The notes under the pieces were generated by a model. It was given only the letters and a program-made list of their open reading frames with translations. It was not told the DNA's origin and did not search any database. Shown one piece after another: positions 40,301 to 48,300 of a stretch of DNA of 64,000 bases. The position numbers and the translations under genes are program-made. Each line of letters starts with the position of its first letter. Within the stretch, counting starts at the first letter, position 1. The DNA is from Coprobacter fastidiosus. GTDB taxonomy: Bacteria > Bacteroidota > Bacteroidia > Bacteroidales > Coprobacteraceae. The stretch lies in assembly GCF_030296935.1 (NCBI RefSeq), contig NZ_AP028032.1:2976001-3040000 (forward strand). Reading direction: 5' to 3'.

Positions 40301-41218
40301 AGCGTTCATCTCTTCGGTTGTTTTCATCCATTCCTGTTTCGAATAATACATGCGGTTGGGGTCATCAAGGTCTTTTCCCGTACTCAGGCAGATCAGCCGG
40401 TCGTGAGCCTCTGCATGCTCTTCATCAACAAAATGCACGTCATTGGTACAGATTACCTTGATATTATATTTTTTTGCATATTCCAGAATTTTGGTATTAG
40501 CTTGTACCTGCAAAGGATATGCTTCGTGATTGGCATTCGGTACGGTAGCTTTGTGCCGTTGTAATTCCAGATAGTAATCCTCACCGAACAGGTTTTTGTA
40601 CCATCGTACCGCTTCTTCTGCCTCGTCGAGCAAACCTTTGTTTATTTTTTTCGGGACTTCACCACCCAAACAGGCAGATGCGACGATCAGCCCTTCATGA
40701 TATTTTTCCAATTCGACACGGTCGGTTCTTGGACGCATATAGAAACCCTCGGTCCAAGCTTTTGATACCAATTTAATCAGGTTTTTGTACCCTTTCAGAT
40801 TTTTTGCAAGAACGATCAAGTGGTATCCGCTTTGATCGGGTTTACCGTTTTTGTCTTGTAAGCGGTTTCTTGCCACATACATTTCGCAACCGATAATCGG
40901 TTTGAAGAGTTTTTTTTCTTTCTCTTCCAACTCAGCCTTACAGCGTGAGAGTTCGGCATCCCGGTCTTCACATTCTATTTTTCCGTTTTCGATGTCCGAT
41001 ATTCTTTTTTTCAGGTCTTTTATCTCGCTTTTGACACCTCCATTTTTTTTATTTACATAATTATAAAATTCTTTGATACCGAACATGTTGCCGTGATCGG
41101 TAATGGCAATACCCCGCATGCCGTCACGCATAGCTTTATCGACCAAAGCCTGTATACTCGCTTGTCCGTCAAGAATAGAATATTGAGAATGGACGTGTAA
41201 ATGTATAAATGGATGCAT
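37325..41218 (-). CDS. dnaE: DNA polymerase III alpha subunit DnaE
   Basis: 1297 residues from the ATG at 41218 (MHPFIHLHVHSQYSILDG); a reading from 41278 adds a non-conserved leader. The N-terminal PHP domain (HLHVHSQYS, AITDHGNMFG) is interrupted by a charged coiled-coil insert, KSEIKDLKKRISDIENGK and on (about residues 59-107), before FKPIIGCEMYVA. The polymerase active site PDIDIDFDDDGRGEV and the fingers and tau-binding regions follow, then an OB fold (DIVMGGIVTGFREGMTK). It is the replicative polymerase; no proofreading domain is fused. Confidence 0.96.
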   Translation of the reverse strand: MHPFIHLHVHSQYSILDGQASIQALVDKAMRDGMRGIAITDHGNMFGIKEFYNYVNKKNGGVKSEIKDLKKRISDIENGKIECEDRDAELSRCKAELEEKEKKLFKPIIGCEMYVARNRLQDKNGKPDQSGYHLIVLAKNLKGYKNLIKLVSKAWTEGFYMRPRTDRVELEKYHEGLIVASACLGGEVPKKINKGLLDEAEEAVRWYKNLFGEDYYLELQRHKATVPNANHEAYPLQVQANTKILEYAKKYNIKVICTNDVHFVDEEHAEAHDRLICLSTGKDLDDPNRMYYSKQEWMKTTEEMNALFADVPEALINTNEILDKVEFYSIDHAPIMPTFAIPEEFGTEEGYRQKFTEKDLFDEFTQDENGNVVMDQVAAEAKINTLGGYDKLYRIKLEADYLKKLAFDGAKTRYGDPLSPDVKERLIFELHIMKTMGFPGYFLIVQDFIAAARNMGVSVGPGRGSAAGSAVAYCLGITQIDPIQYDLLFERFLNPDRISLPDIDIDFDDDGRGEVLRWVTEKYGHEKVAHIITYGTMATKMAIKDVARVEKLPLSESDRLTKLIPDRLPEIDGKSPKINLKNCIAAVPELQQACESENMLIRDTMKYARMLEGNVRGTGVHACGTIICRDDITDWVPVSTADDKETGEKMLVTQYEGSVIEDTGLIKMDFLGLKTLSIIKEAVANIKSHRGIDIDIDKISINDDATYKLYSEGKTVGTFQFESAGMQKYLRELQPTTFEDLIAMNALYRPGPMDYIPQFIDRKHGREPIVYDIPIMEKYLKDTYGITVYQEQVMLLSRLLANFTRGQSDALRKAMGKKLKDKLDALKPLFINNGQKNGHDPKTLEKIWADWEKFASYAFNKSHATCYSWVAYQTAYLKANYPSEYMAAVMSRNISNITEITKLMDECKAMGIKVLGPDVNESNLKFNVNKDGNIRFGLGAVKGVGESAVRSIMEEREKNGPFTSIFDFVQRVNLNACNKKNIESLALSGGFDSFPEIKREQYFAQNSKGEVFLETLVRYGNKYQVDKAAQINSLFGGSDAIEVAKPEIPAAESWSDLERLEKERDLVGIYLSAHPLDDYALTLEYGCNTRMSELEDRQALINKDIVMGGIVTGFREGMTKTGKPFGILKIEDYSGSAEIPLFGKDFVDFRKFGYNGMYLLIKAKCQPRKFNESVLDIRIVSIELLQDVKNKLLESLTVVIPIDQINNGIIEPLTDLLKPDKESNTELFFEIYDPEEKYQVKLFARSHKVNVTKDLIRFIEDNNGLSFKINGISRKEMQRNTEEAEDELVLYGTEASA

Positions 41219-41438
41219 GATAAATATAATGACTGTTACTTTGTATGGGGATAAAGTTACGAAGCTTATTCGAAGCAAGAAAATAGATTTGGTGAAAATT
41301 TTTATAAGAGTTATTTATGAGGATTTAATTAGTTGATGACTAATGCTTTATTAGAGTATTTTTTCTTGATGAAAGAATGATTTGTGGATGTCGTTTTTTA
41401 ATATAAAATTCGGTCAAAAATTTCTTGTATGAGAAGAT

Positions 41439-41960
41439 TTACCAACCACCATAAATGTCACCTTCTTTTATATAATTATTAACAGGTTCGTATTTAGTCA
41501 TTGATATTGTATAATGACTCGGATATATATTTACTTGGATATATGGATATTTTAGAATTGGAGGTTCTGTTCTAAAGCGAGGTTCAAAAAAAAGAGAGTC
41601 GAATTCAGCCTCTCGTAGTATTTCCAGACTGTCGTTAAGAATATTAATTTCTGTAATATCATCAGAAGCTAATATGTAAATGGCTTTTTTGTTACGGGGG
41701 TCAAATACGAATTCTAATTCGGTCGATTGATTGGTTTCATACTTTATATAGTCAACGGTATCTGAAGGTAGAACGCTATCTTTTGCAAATACGACATAAA
41801 ATTGAGCACCTGGTACTTTAGAGGTGGTTATCCCGATATCTGTTCCCGGAACTTTAAAAAAGAAGTTGCTGGGTTCGTTGTTATATTTCTGTTTTTTTTC
41901 AGAGCAGGAATATATCAAACCGATAGCGATAAGCGATAGGATATAAATAATCTTTTTCAT
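41439..41960 (-). CDS. Lipoprotein, candidate immunity protein of RHS fragment 3
   Basis: 173 residues. Lipoprotein signal with IYSC (Cys about 19). I recognise no family. Its ATG overlaps the TGA of the RHS fragment by four bases (ATGA), the same arrangement as the other two toxin/partner pairs upstream. A periplasmic or surface immunity role is inferred from that position only. The region is A+T-rich compared with the RHS backbone, as expected for exchanged cassettes. Confidence 0.6.
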   Translation of the reverse strand: MKKIIYILSLIAIGLIYSCSEKKQKYNNEPSNFFFKVPGTDIGITTSKVPGAQFYVVFAKDSVLPSDTVDYIKYETNQSTELEFVFDPRNKKAIYILASDDITEINILNDSLEILREAEFDSLFFEPRFRTEPPILKYPYIQVNIYPSHYTISMTKYEPVNNYIKEGDIYGGW

Positions 41961-42325
41961 AACTGTTTAGTTAAACGTTTATATAAAGTAGGAATACTTC
42001 TGGTATATCTGTCGAGAATAGAAAAAGGAGCTATTAAAAGATCTCTTATTCCGAGTTGGTATCCGAAATATTGCGCATTTTGAGAAGATGGCAATTCGAT
42101 AGCAGTGATATTCCCCATTTTATCGTAAGTAAAAGCCTCGGCCGCAGCAGTTTTGACGCCGTCCCGAGTATATTGTTGAGAAGCGGTAAGTCTGTTCAGC
42201 CCGTCATAAGACAGTCTGAAGTGCGCGCTGTCGTGAGCCGAATAGTAGACATCAGCGATATTCCCGTTATAAAGAGGCTCGACACCCTCCGGAAGATCTT
42301 CGTTATAATATATCTTCTCGTTCAT
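41957..42325 (-). pseudogene. Displaced RHS C-terminal fragment 3
   Basis: 122 residues. Residues 1-75 (MNEKIYYNEDLPEGV to YDKMGNIT) copy an internal part of the full-length RHS gene at 45364-48675. The DNA at 42098-42326 matches 46813-47041 almost exactly. The tail, IELPSSQNAQYFGYQL to the end, is unrelated to the other two toxin ends and too short for a toxin domain I can name. The RHS core and DPDG junction are missing, so it is probably an internally deleted cassette. It could still be translated from the internal ATG. Confidence 0.65.
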
Positions 42326-42382
42326 AATTATTGTCTTGAAAAATAATATTTTAGATTTCCCAAAAGTTGATAGGGATCTATA

Positions 42383-42640
42383 TCAATGAAAAATCTTTAT
42401 TTTTTTCTTTAATGTTGAAGTTATTATATAAACGATAGTCACAATAATATAACATAGAAAATATTTACATATTCTGATATATTCTTTAAGCCATTCTCCC
42501 ACCCATAAAATATCGACTTTATCTCCGTTTCGACCTTCTATCTCATATTTATAACTGACTTCACAATTAATAATTGCATATATAATCACAAATAATAGAA
42601 TAATTGATATGATAATAAAAACGATTCTAATCCATTTCAT
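42383..42640 (-). CDS. Small two-helix membrane protein in the RHS cassette array
   Basis: 85 residues with two hydrophobic segments (about 5-24 and 59-77) separated by a charged loop (YKYEIEGRNGDKVDILW). No family recognised. It lies between displaced RHS cassettes with no toxin immediately before it, so an orphan immunity gene is a reasonable guess. The ATG at 42640 is the only sensible start. Confidence 0.5.
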   Translation of the reverse strand: MKWIRIVFIIISIILLFVIIYAIINCEVSYKYEIEGRNGDKVDILWVGEWLKEYIRICKYFLCYIIVTIVYIITSTLKKKIKIFH

Positions 42641-42726
42641 AGTTTATCTTGTTTTATAAACTACACTTCCAGTTTTAGATATATTATATATTAGTGCCAG
42701 TTTTTATTGTTCTATAAAAATTGCAT

Positions 42727-42960
42727 TTACATATCTTCGTCTTCATCTGAAGTTGTGTCTTTTATTTCAATATTACCTTTGTTCGAAATAGATAATTCAA
42801 ACCAATAACAAATATCTGTATCAGGCATACATAAATTGATGTTAAAAAATATTCTTTCGTTCTTGTCAACGCTGTCTACATTACAGGAACAGATAGAGTA
42901 TTTTGCTATTTCTTCTTTTGAGATATTAAGAATTAAAGAAATCTCTATTAATCTTTTGTT
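42727..42960 (-). pseudogene. Start-less small reading frame in the RHS cassette array
   Basis: Hand translation of the minus strand gives 77 codons without a stop, ending TSDEDEDM then TAA, with IAKYSICSCNVDSVDKNER and CYWFELSISNKGNIEIKD in the middle. A TAA precedes the frame and there is no in-frame ATG, GTG or TTG except the internal Met45. Composition looks protein-like. It is probably the remaining 3' part of an immunity or toxin gene, unless an ATT start is used. Confidence 0.45.
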
Positions 42961-43000
42961 TTAATGTTTATTGATATATTGTTGAGTTGTTTTAAATAAA

Positions 43001-43510
43001 TTATTTTTCGATTAAAAAAATGTTTGGAAATTGATAAAAATACTGGTTGCCAATTTCCATTTTTAAATACTGCTCTACTTCTTTTTTCTTTATAAGAACG
43101 ATTCTTTCGCTATAAAAATTTGATGCTTTTTCATTTTTAGCAATGAAATATGAAAAAGTTTCATTTGCTGTAATGTTTTTTATAAATGAATATCCTATAT
43201 TTATTGATTGCTTATTCAATAAATTTTCACACATCATTTCGATTAAATTGAAATCTCCTTTTCTTTTTTTAAAGTAATCATGTATCAACTCAATATTAGT
43301 TCTGTTATTTATTGGTACTAATGACACCCAAGTTAAGTAATCCTCATCTGAATTATTTGTTATCTGGTAGTTATCTATTATTTCGTTTTTTTTAGTAATT
43401 CCATTGAAATAATTAACAGAAATAGTATCAATCTGTATCAAGCGTTGAGCATTTAATGTTACAGTATAAAGTAGAAAGGTAAGAAAAAGTATATGAACTC
43501 TTGTTTTCAT
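43001..43510 (-). CDS. Secreted protein, candidate immunity protein of RHS cassette 2
   Basis: 169 residues with a Sec signal peptide ending near LNAQ (about 22) and no lipobox. The mature part is lysine- and asparagine-rich with no motif I recognise. Its ATG overlaps the stop of the zincin-type RHS cassette by four bases (ATGA), which is the basis for an immunity assignment. A periplasmic location would fit neutralising an exported metallopeptidase. Confidence 0.6.
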   Translation of the reverse strand: MKTRVHILFLTFLLYTVTLNAQRLIQIDTISVNYFNGITKKNEIIDNYQITNNSDEDYLTWVSLVPINNRTNIELIHDYFKKRKGDFNLIEMMCENLLNKQSINIGYSFIKNITANETFSYFIAKNEKASNFYSERIVLIKKKEVEQYLKMEIGNQYFYQFPNIFLIEK

Positions 43511-44886
43511 CTTGCTTGCATATTTTTTATAGTTTCTTTTTTAGACTTGATGATCATTTCCATTAAAATTTTATTCCCTTCAATCCATCCACCATCAACA
43601 GGCTGGTGACTTGCCCCTTTATGGTTACCACCATTATTAATATACAGTAAAACATGTCCATTAGCTTCGTGACTATAAATTTCTGCTGCCCCTGCGGGCG
43701 ATAAATTTTTATTGACAATAACAATAGTGTTATTATTTGGTGAATTTTGTATACCCTCTTTATCAGGGAATAGGGTTTTTCCCATAAAACCACTTTCTCC
43801 AGTGGAGAGTCCACCCATTGTTTCTCCTGTTAAATCTTTATCTGCTTCTGAATCATATCTAGGATCAAAGTCATTATATGACATCGTTACAGTTCCTAAT
43901 CTCCCATTTTGGTCCATAAATGTAAATTTATTGTCTAATATAACTTCAACCATTCTATTTGAATTAACCAGTGTTTTTAGATTATTAAAATTTAGACTTT
44001 TCCCACCATAAGAGTTTAACAATGTTCTGTCAATCAATCTATTTTTATCCAATTTTACGTAATTGCGCGCATCTTTTGGCAATGTATTTTGTATCATTAT
44101 TAATTCAGCAGTTCCCGCAGGTTTTATTTTTTTTCCATCCGGATCAAGCGCATTAATGAAATTATTAGCGCAATAGGCGTAAGGGCTTATGTGATAATAT
44201 TCTTCACAAAGCGGATCGGGCTGGTTGAAACGGTTTATCGGCGCGAACAAAGTACGAGCCCCGAAGAAGTACTCGTCCAGCCCGTTGTCATAAACGATCT
44301 CCTTGCCTGTCAGTCCGTAATTGTAAGGCGACCTTCTCTTTTCCCGCATAATCCCCGAAGGATAATAAATATTAGAATATTTGTTCGACAAGCTGTTCCA
44401 GTAGAGCCAAATTGATCCGAGATGATCCTTACTGGTGTAACAATAAGAAAAAGACATCTTCCTACCTGTGCTGACCTCTATATTCCCTTCAGGCGTATTT
44501 ATATACTTCTGTCGCGTCCTCTGATACCAATACACGTCGTTCCATTCGGACATATAGGAGATATACGGGTCGGTATTCTTGACCACGGAGTCGATAGGAA
44601 CAGCCGTACTTATCGAATAAGCCCCGGTAGCGTTCCGAATCTTTCTTCCGTCGGCCATATAATAGAAAACCGATAAGCTTTTGTCAGAAAAGGCGACGGT
44701 TTGGGGGAGATTCAGCAGATTATAGGTCGTCAAGGAAATTCTGTTGTCCGAGTTTTTGATCAAGTTTCCGTTCGGATCATACTCATACTCGACATCCTTT
44801 CCTACCAGATTGGGATATACCATATCGTTGTAGTCTCCATAGTAAGGCGAACCTTCTCCTCTGATGATAGAAATAATGTTCCCCAT
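43507..44886 (-). CDS. Displaced RHS core plus zincin-like toxin C-terminus (cassette 2)
   Basis: 459 residues. It starts inside what would be an RHS backbone: ATG of MGNI, one base after the preceding immunity gene stop. Residues 9-251 repeat the RHS core of the full-length protein nearly exactly, through DPDG at 248-251. After that the sequence is unrelated: a C-terminal domain with YSHEANGHVLLY (HEANGH at 406-411) and NGGNHKGASHQP. The HExxxH pattern suggests a zinc metallopeptidase toxin. It has no signal peptide, so as it stands it is unlikely to be exported. It overlaps its candidate immunity gene by ATGA. Confidence 0.75.
   Translation of the reverse strand: MGNIISIIRGEGSPYYGDYNDMVYPNLVGKDVEYEYDPNGNLIKNSDNRISLTTYNLLNLPQTVAFSDKSLSVFYYMADGRKIRNATGAYSISTAVPIDSVVKNTDPYISYMSEWNDVYWYQRTRQKYINTPEGNIEVSTGRKMSFSYCYTSKDHLGSIWLYWNSLSNKYSNIYYPSGIMREKRRSPYNYGLTGKEIVYDNGLDEYFFGARTLFAPINRFNQPDPLCEEYYHISPYAYCANNFINALDPDGKKIKPAGTAELIMIQNTLPKDARNYVKLDKNRLIDRTLLNSYGGKSLNFNNLKTLVNSNRMVEVILDNKFTFMDQNGRLGTVTMSYNDFDPRYDSEADKDLTGETMGGLSTGESGFMGKTLFPDKEGIQNSPNNNTIVIVNKNLSPAGAAEIYSHEANGHVLLYINNGGNHKGASHQPVDGGWIEGNKILMEMIIKSKKETIKNMQAR
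44132..44868 (-). repeat. Direct repeat of RHS core, downstream copy
   Basis: About 737 bases nearly identical to 46007-46743, offset 1,875 bases in the same orientation and reading frame. It encodes the RHS core up to DPDGK. Differences are clustered near 44375-44410. Confidence 0.88.
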
Positions 44887-44887
44887 T

Positions 44888-45367
44888 TTATTTTAGTTTC
44901 CAAATTTTTGAAAGATCGTATCGTAATTTGTATGGAAAGCTATTTACAGAGTATTTATTACGGAACAGACAGTCAGTGTCAATATTGCTGAATAAAGATT
45001 CTCTATTTTTGATCAAAAGTTTAATCCATGCTCCATCAAGCACACTTTCAAAACACGGGATATCTTTTAAAATAAAATTGTTAAAATATTTGTTTACACT
45101 ATCTTTGTTTATAGAAATATTTTTTGCCTCAATGGGCTTGTTTTTTTTAGTCCTATATGGTTTAACTTCAAAGCAGTATATAAAGTTGTTTTTGTGATAC
45201 CACATTAGATTAAAATTATTAAAGGCAGACGAATATAGATAAACTGTATCTGCTTCTTCATGTAATTCTTTTATTAACTTGTTTGTCTTTTTCTGTAAAC
45301 ATAATTGAGAACTACACCCTTCCAACAATATAGGTATAAGTATCACTATAATAATTTTACTTTTCAT
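44888..45367 (-). CDS. Lipoprotein, candidate immunity protein of the full-length RHS toxin
   Basis: 159 residues. Lipoprotein signal with LLEGC (Cys18). The rest shows no family I know (VYLYSSAFNNFNLMWYHKNN and so on). The ATG overlaps the TGA of the full-length RHS gene by four bases. A lipid-anchored partner fits protection against a JAB-like toxin acting outside the cytoplasm, by inference. Codon use is strongly A+T-rich. Confidence 0.65.
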   Translation of the reverse strand: MKSKIIIVILIPILLEGCSSQLCLQKKTNKLIKELHEEADTVYLYSSAFNNFNLMWYHKNNFIYCFEVKPYRTKKNKPIEAKNISINKDSVNKYFNNFILKDIPCFESVLDGAWIKLLIKNRESLFSNIDTDCLFRNKYSVNSFPYKLRYDLSKIWKLK

Positions 45368-48300
45368 TTTATATCCTCCTGTTTACCCATTCGTTTAAAA
45401 TCATCGTATTTTATATTCATGAGGCTACCTTTTTCATTGAAAAAAATAACTCGATTATTATTAATATCAATAAGAAATGAATTTCCCGTAAAGCCATATT
45501 TGCGTAATTCTCCAACCCACCATATATCTCCTCTTGAAGGCGTAGATCCGTTTGGGTGAATATGCCAGAAAAATTGAATCTGACTTATTAGACCACCGAA
45601 TTGGTTGTTCTTACCTCCGATTTTAAAAGGTTTAACAGACCATTTTTTTTCTGTACTGCCATCCGATAATATTTGTGTTTGCATAGTAGTCCCAGCATCC
45701 CAGATGCGAGCGTTTGTGTCACCAAATAGTACATGTCCACCATATTCAACTCTTGTTTCGGGTGATGTTCCGCTATTTAGTGCTGCAGTAGCGGTGCGTT
45801 GTACATCTTGTTGAATTTGCCCTGTGGGAATATGCATAACATTTTTACTTTCAGACAAATTTCCAGTATAAAAATTACCCGATTTTGTTGCAGCCTTTAC
45901 TTCTCGTGCCACGGAACCACGAACAAGATAAGATCCTGTACTTTTTTGTCCGTCATCACCAATTAGTTTTATTTTACCCCAGAAATTTTTAGCATAAATA
46001 GGATCCTTTCCATCCGGATCAAGCACATTAATGAAATTATTAGCGCAATAGGCGTATGGACTTATATGATAATACTCTTCACAAAGCGGATCGGGCTGGT
46101 TGAAACGGTTTATCGGCGCGAACAAAGTACGAGCCCCGAAGAAGTACTCGTCCAGCCCGTTGTCATAAACGATCTCCTTGCCTGTCAGTCCGTAATTGTA
46201 AGGCGACCTTCTCTTTTCCCGCATAATCCCCGAAGGATAATAAATATTAGCTCTGCTGTTGTTCAAATTGTTCCAGTAGTGCCAAATTGATCCGAGATGA
46301 TCCTTACTGGTGTAACAATAAGAAAAAGACATCTTCCTACCTGTACTGACCTCTATATTCCCTTCAGGCGTATTTATATACTTCTGTTGCGTCCTCTGAT
46401 ACCAATACACGTCGTTCCATTCGGACATATAGGAGATATACGGGTCGGTATTCTTGATTACGGAGTCGATAGGAACAGCCGTGCTTATCGAATAAGCCCC
46501 GGTAGCGTTCCGAATCTTTCTTCCGTCGGCCATATAATAGAAAACCGATAAGCTTTTGTCAGAAAAGGCGACGGTTTGGGGGAGATTCAGCAGATTATAG
46601 GTCGTCAAGGAAATTCTGTTGTCCGAGTTTTTGATCAAGTTTCCGTTCGGATCATACTCATACTCGATATCCCTTCCCGAGTAATTGGGATATACCATAT
46701 CGTTGTAGTCTCCATAGTAAGGCGAACCTTCCCCTCTGATGATCCGGTTGCCGTCATAAAACAATTGCACTCGGTTAATATAATCGGGTTGAGGATTTTG
46801 CGTACTTCTGACGATAGAAGTGATATTCCCCATTTTATCGTAAGTAAAAGCCTCGGCCGCAGCAGTTTTGACGCCGTCCCGAGTATATTGTTGAGAAGCG
46901 GTAAGTCTGTTCAGCCCGTCATAAGACAGTCTGAAGTGCGCACTGTCGTGAGCCGAATAATAGACATCGGCGATATTCCCGTTATAAAGAGGCTCGACAC
47001 CCTCCGGAAGATCTTCGTTATAATATATCTTCTCGTTCATAAAAGGCTCGTCGATTTCTGTCAACCATCCCCTGATATTATAATCGTACTTACAATCGAA
47101 CTTTCCGTCGTGCAGCACTTTCCCGACCAACCTTCCGGCTTCGTCATATCGATATTCGGCAATCTTGATTCTTTCGTTCTTGTCAAAAGTCTGATATAAC
47201 CGGGTTAGCCGTCCTGCATGGTCATATTCATAATCATAGACGATCGTATGGTCATAAGTCGCCTCCGGTTCAAGTATAGCCTTAGCGGGATATATGGAGT
47301 AATGCTCTTTCCGCACGGATATAGGCTGCCCGATGAAGTCGTACTTGGTAAAGCTGTAATTGTGGAATCCGGAAACAGAGCAGGCATTGGTCTGAATAAC
47401 CCTTCCTCGATTATCATAATAATGGGTCACATGCTCTTTCAGTTCGGGATTATTTAAAAGAGCGATGATCTGTCCGGTCAGTTTACCGGAGGGCCGCTCG
47501 ATACGTTTACCGAAATCAGGCTTATCGACATAAGTCAAGAACGAATCCGACAACGCTTCAAAAGCATAGCTGTCATAATAGCTGACGATCAAGGGAGTCC
47601 GGGATTCATTAAAAGCGGCCGTATTGGTATATCCGAAATTCTCGTCCTGTCCTAAGCCGATAAAACGTTCGCAACAAACCGTATCCCGGAATATCACCTC
47701 CCAATCTTCCCTAGCGGCCGATGAGGGCAGTACCCCCCAGATCACTTCCCGCCCCAGTCCGTCATATTGATAATATTGCCATACCCCGTCTCTTCGGTTG
47801 TTCCCGTTTTGTTTCAGAATAAGGCGGTCGGAACGATCATAAACGAAATGCACGGGATCGCAGCCAGGCAACTTTTTCTCGATCACCCTGTCACGACCGT
47901 CATAACGATACACATACCCGTATTTTTTAATTACCTCGGAACTGTTACACCCCCAGCTCGCCGTAGCTGTCAATTCATCGGCTGCCAGAGGCGGCAAAAC
48001 GATCCGTTTACGCCCCCGGTCATCGTACACGATATACGTATCGTGCGGTTCAGTCCCGTTCATTCTTCGTGTCAGGAGCAATTTCCCTTCGAAATCGGTA
48101 AAAGTATATACGACTTTCCCATCCTCGTCCGTTGTCCGGGCTACCGACAGTTCACCGGCAGCATACAATCCGCTTCGGATAAGTCTGACATCCTCTCCGT
48201 TATCTTCCGCCCGGAACTCAGCACAAGACAGGTCTCCGGAATCTGCATTGACGAGATATTCAGTCTTGATTGATTTCCCGTTATCCCTCCAAGCCGCTCC

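Noticed and set aside
46576-47199. 207-codon plus-strand frame opposite the RHS gene
   Set aside because: Antisense to RHS repeats; its repeats just mirror the repeated RHS coding sequence.
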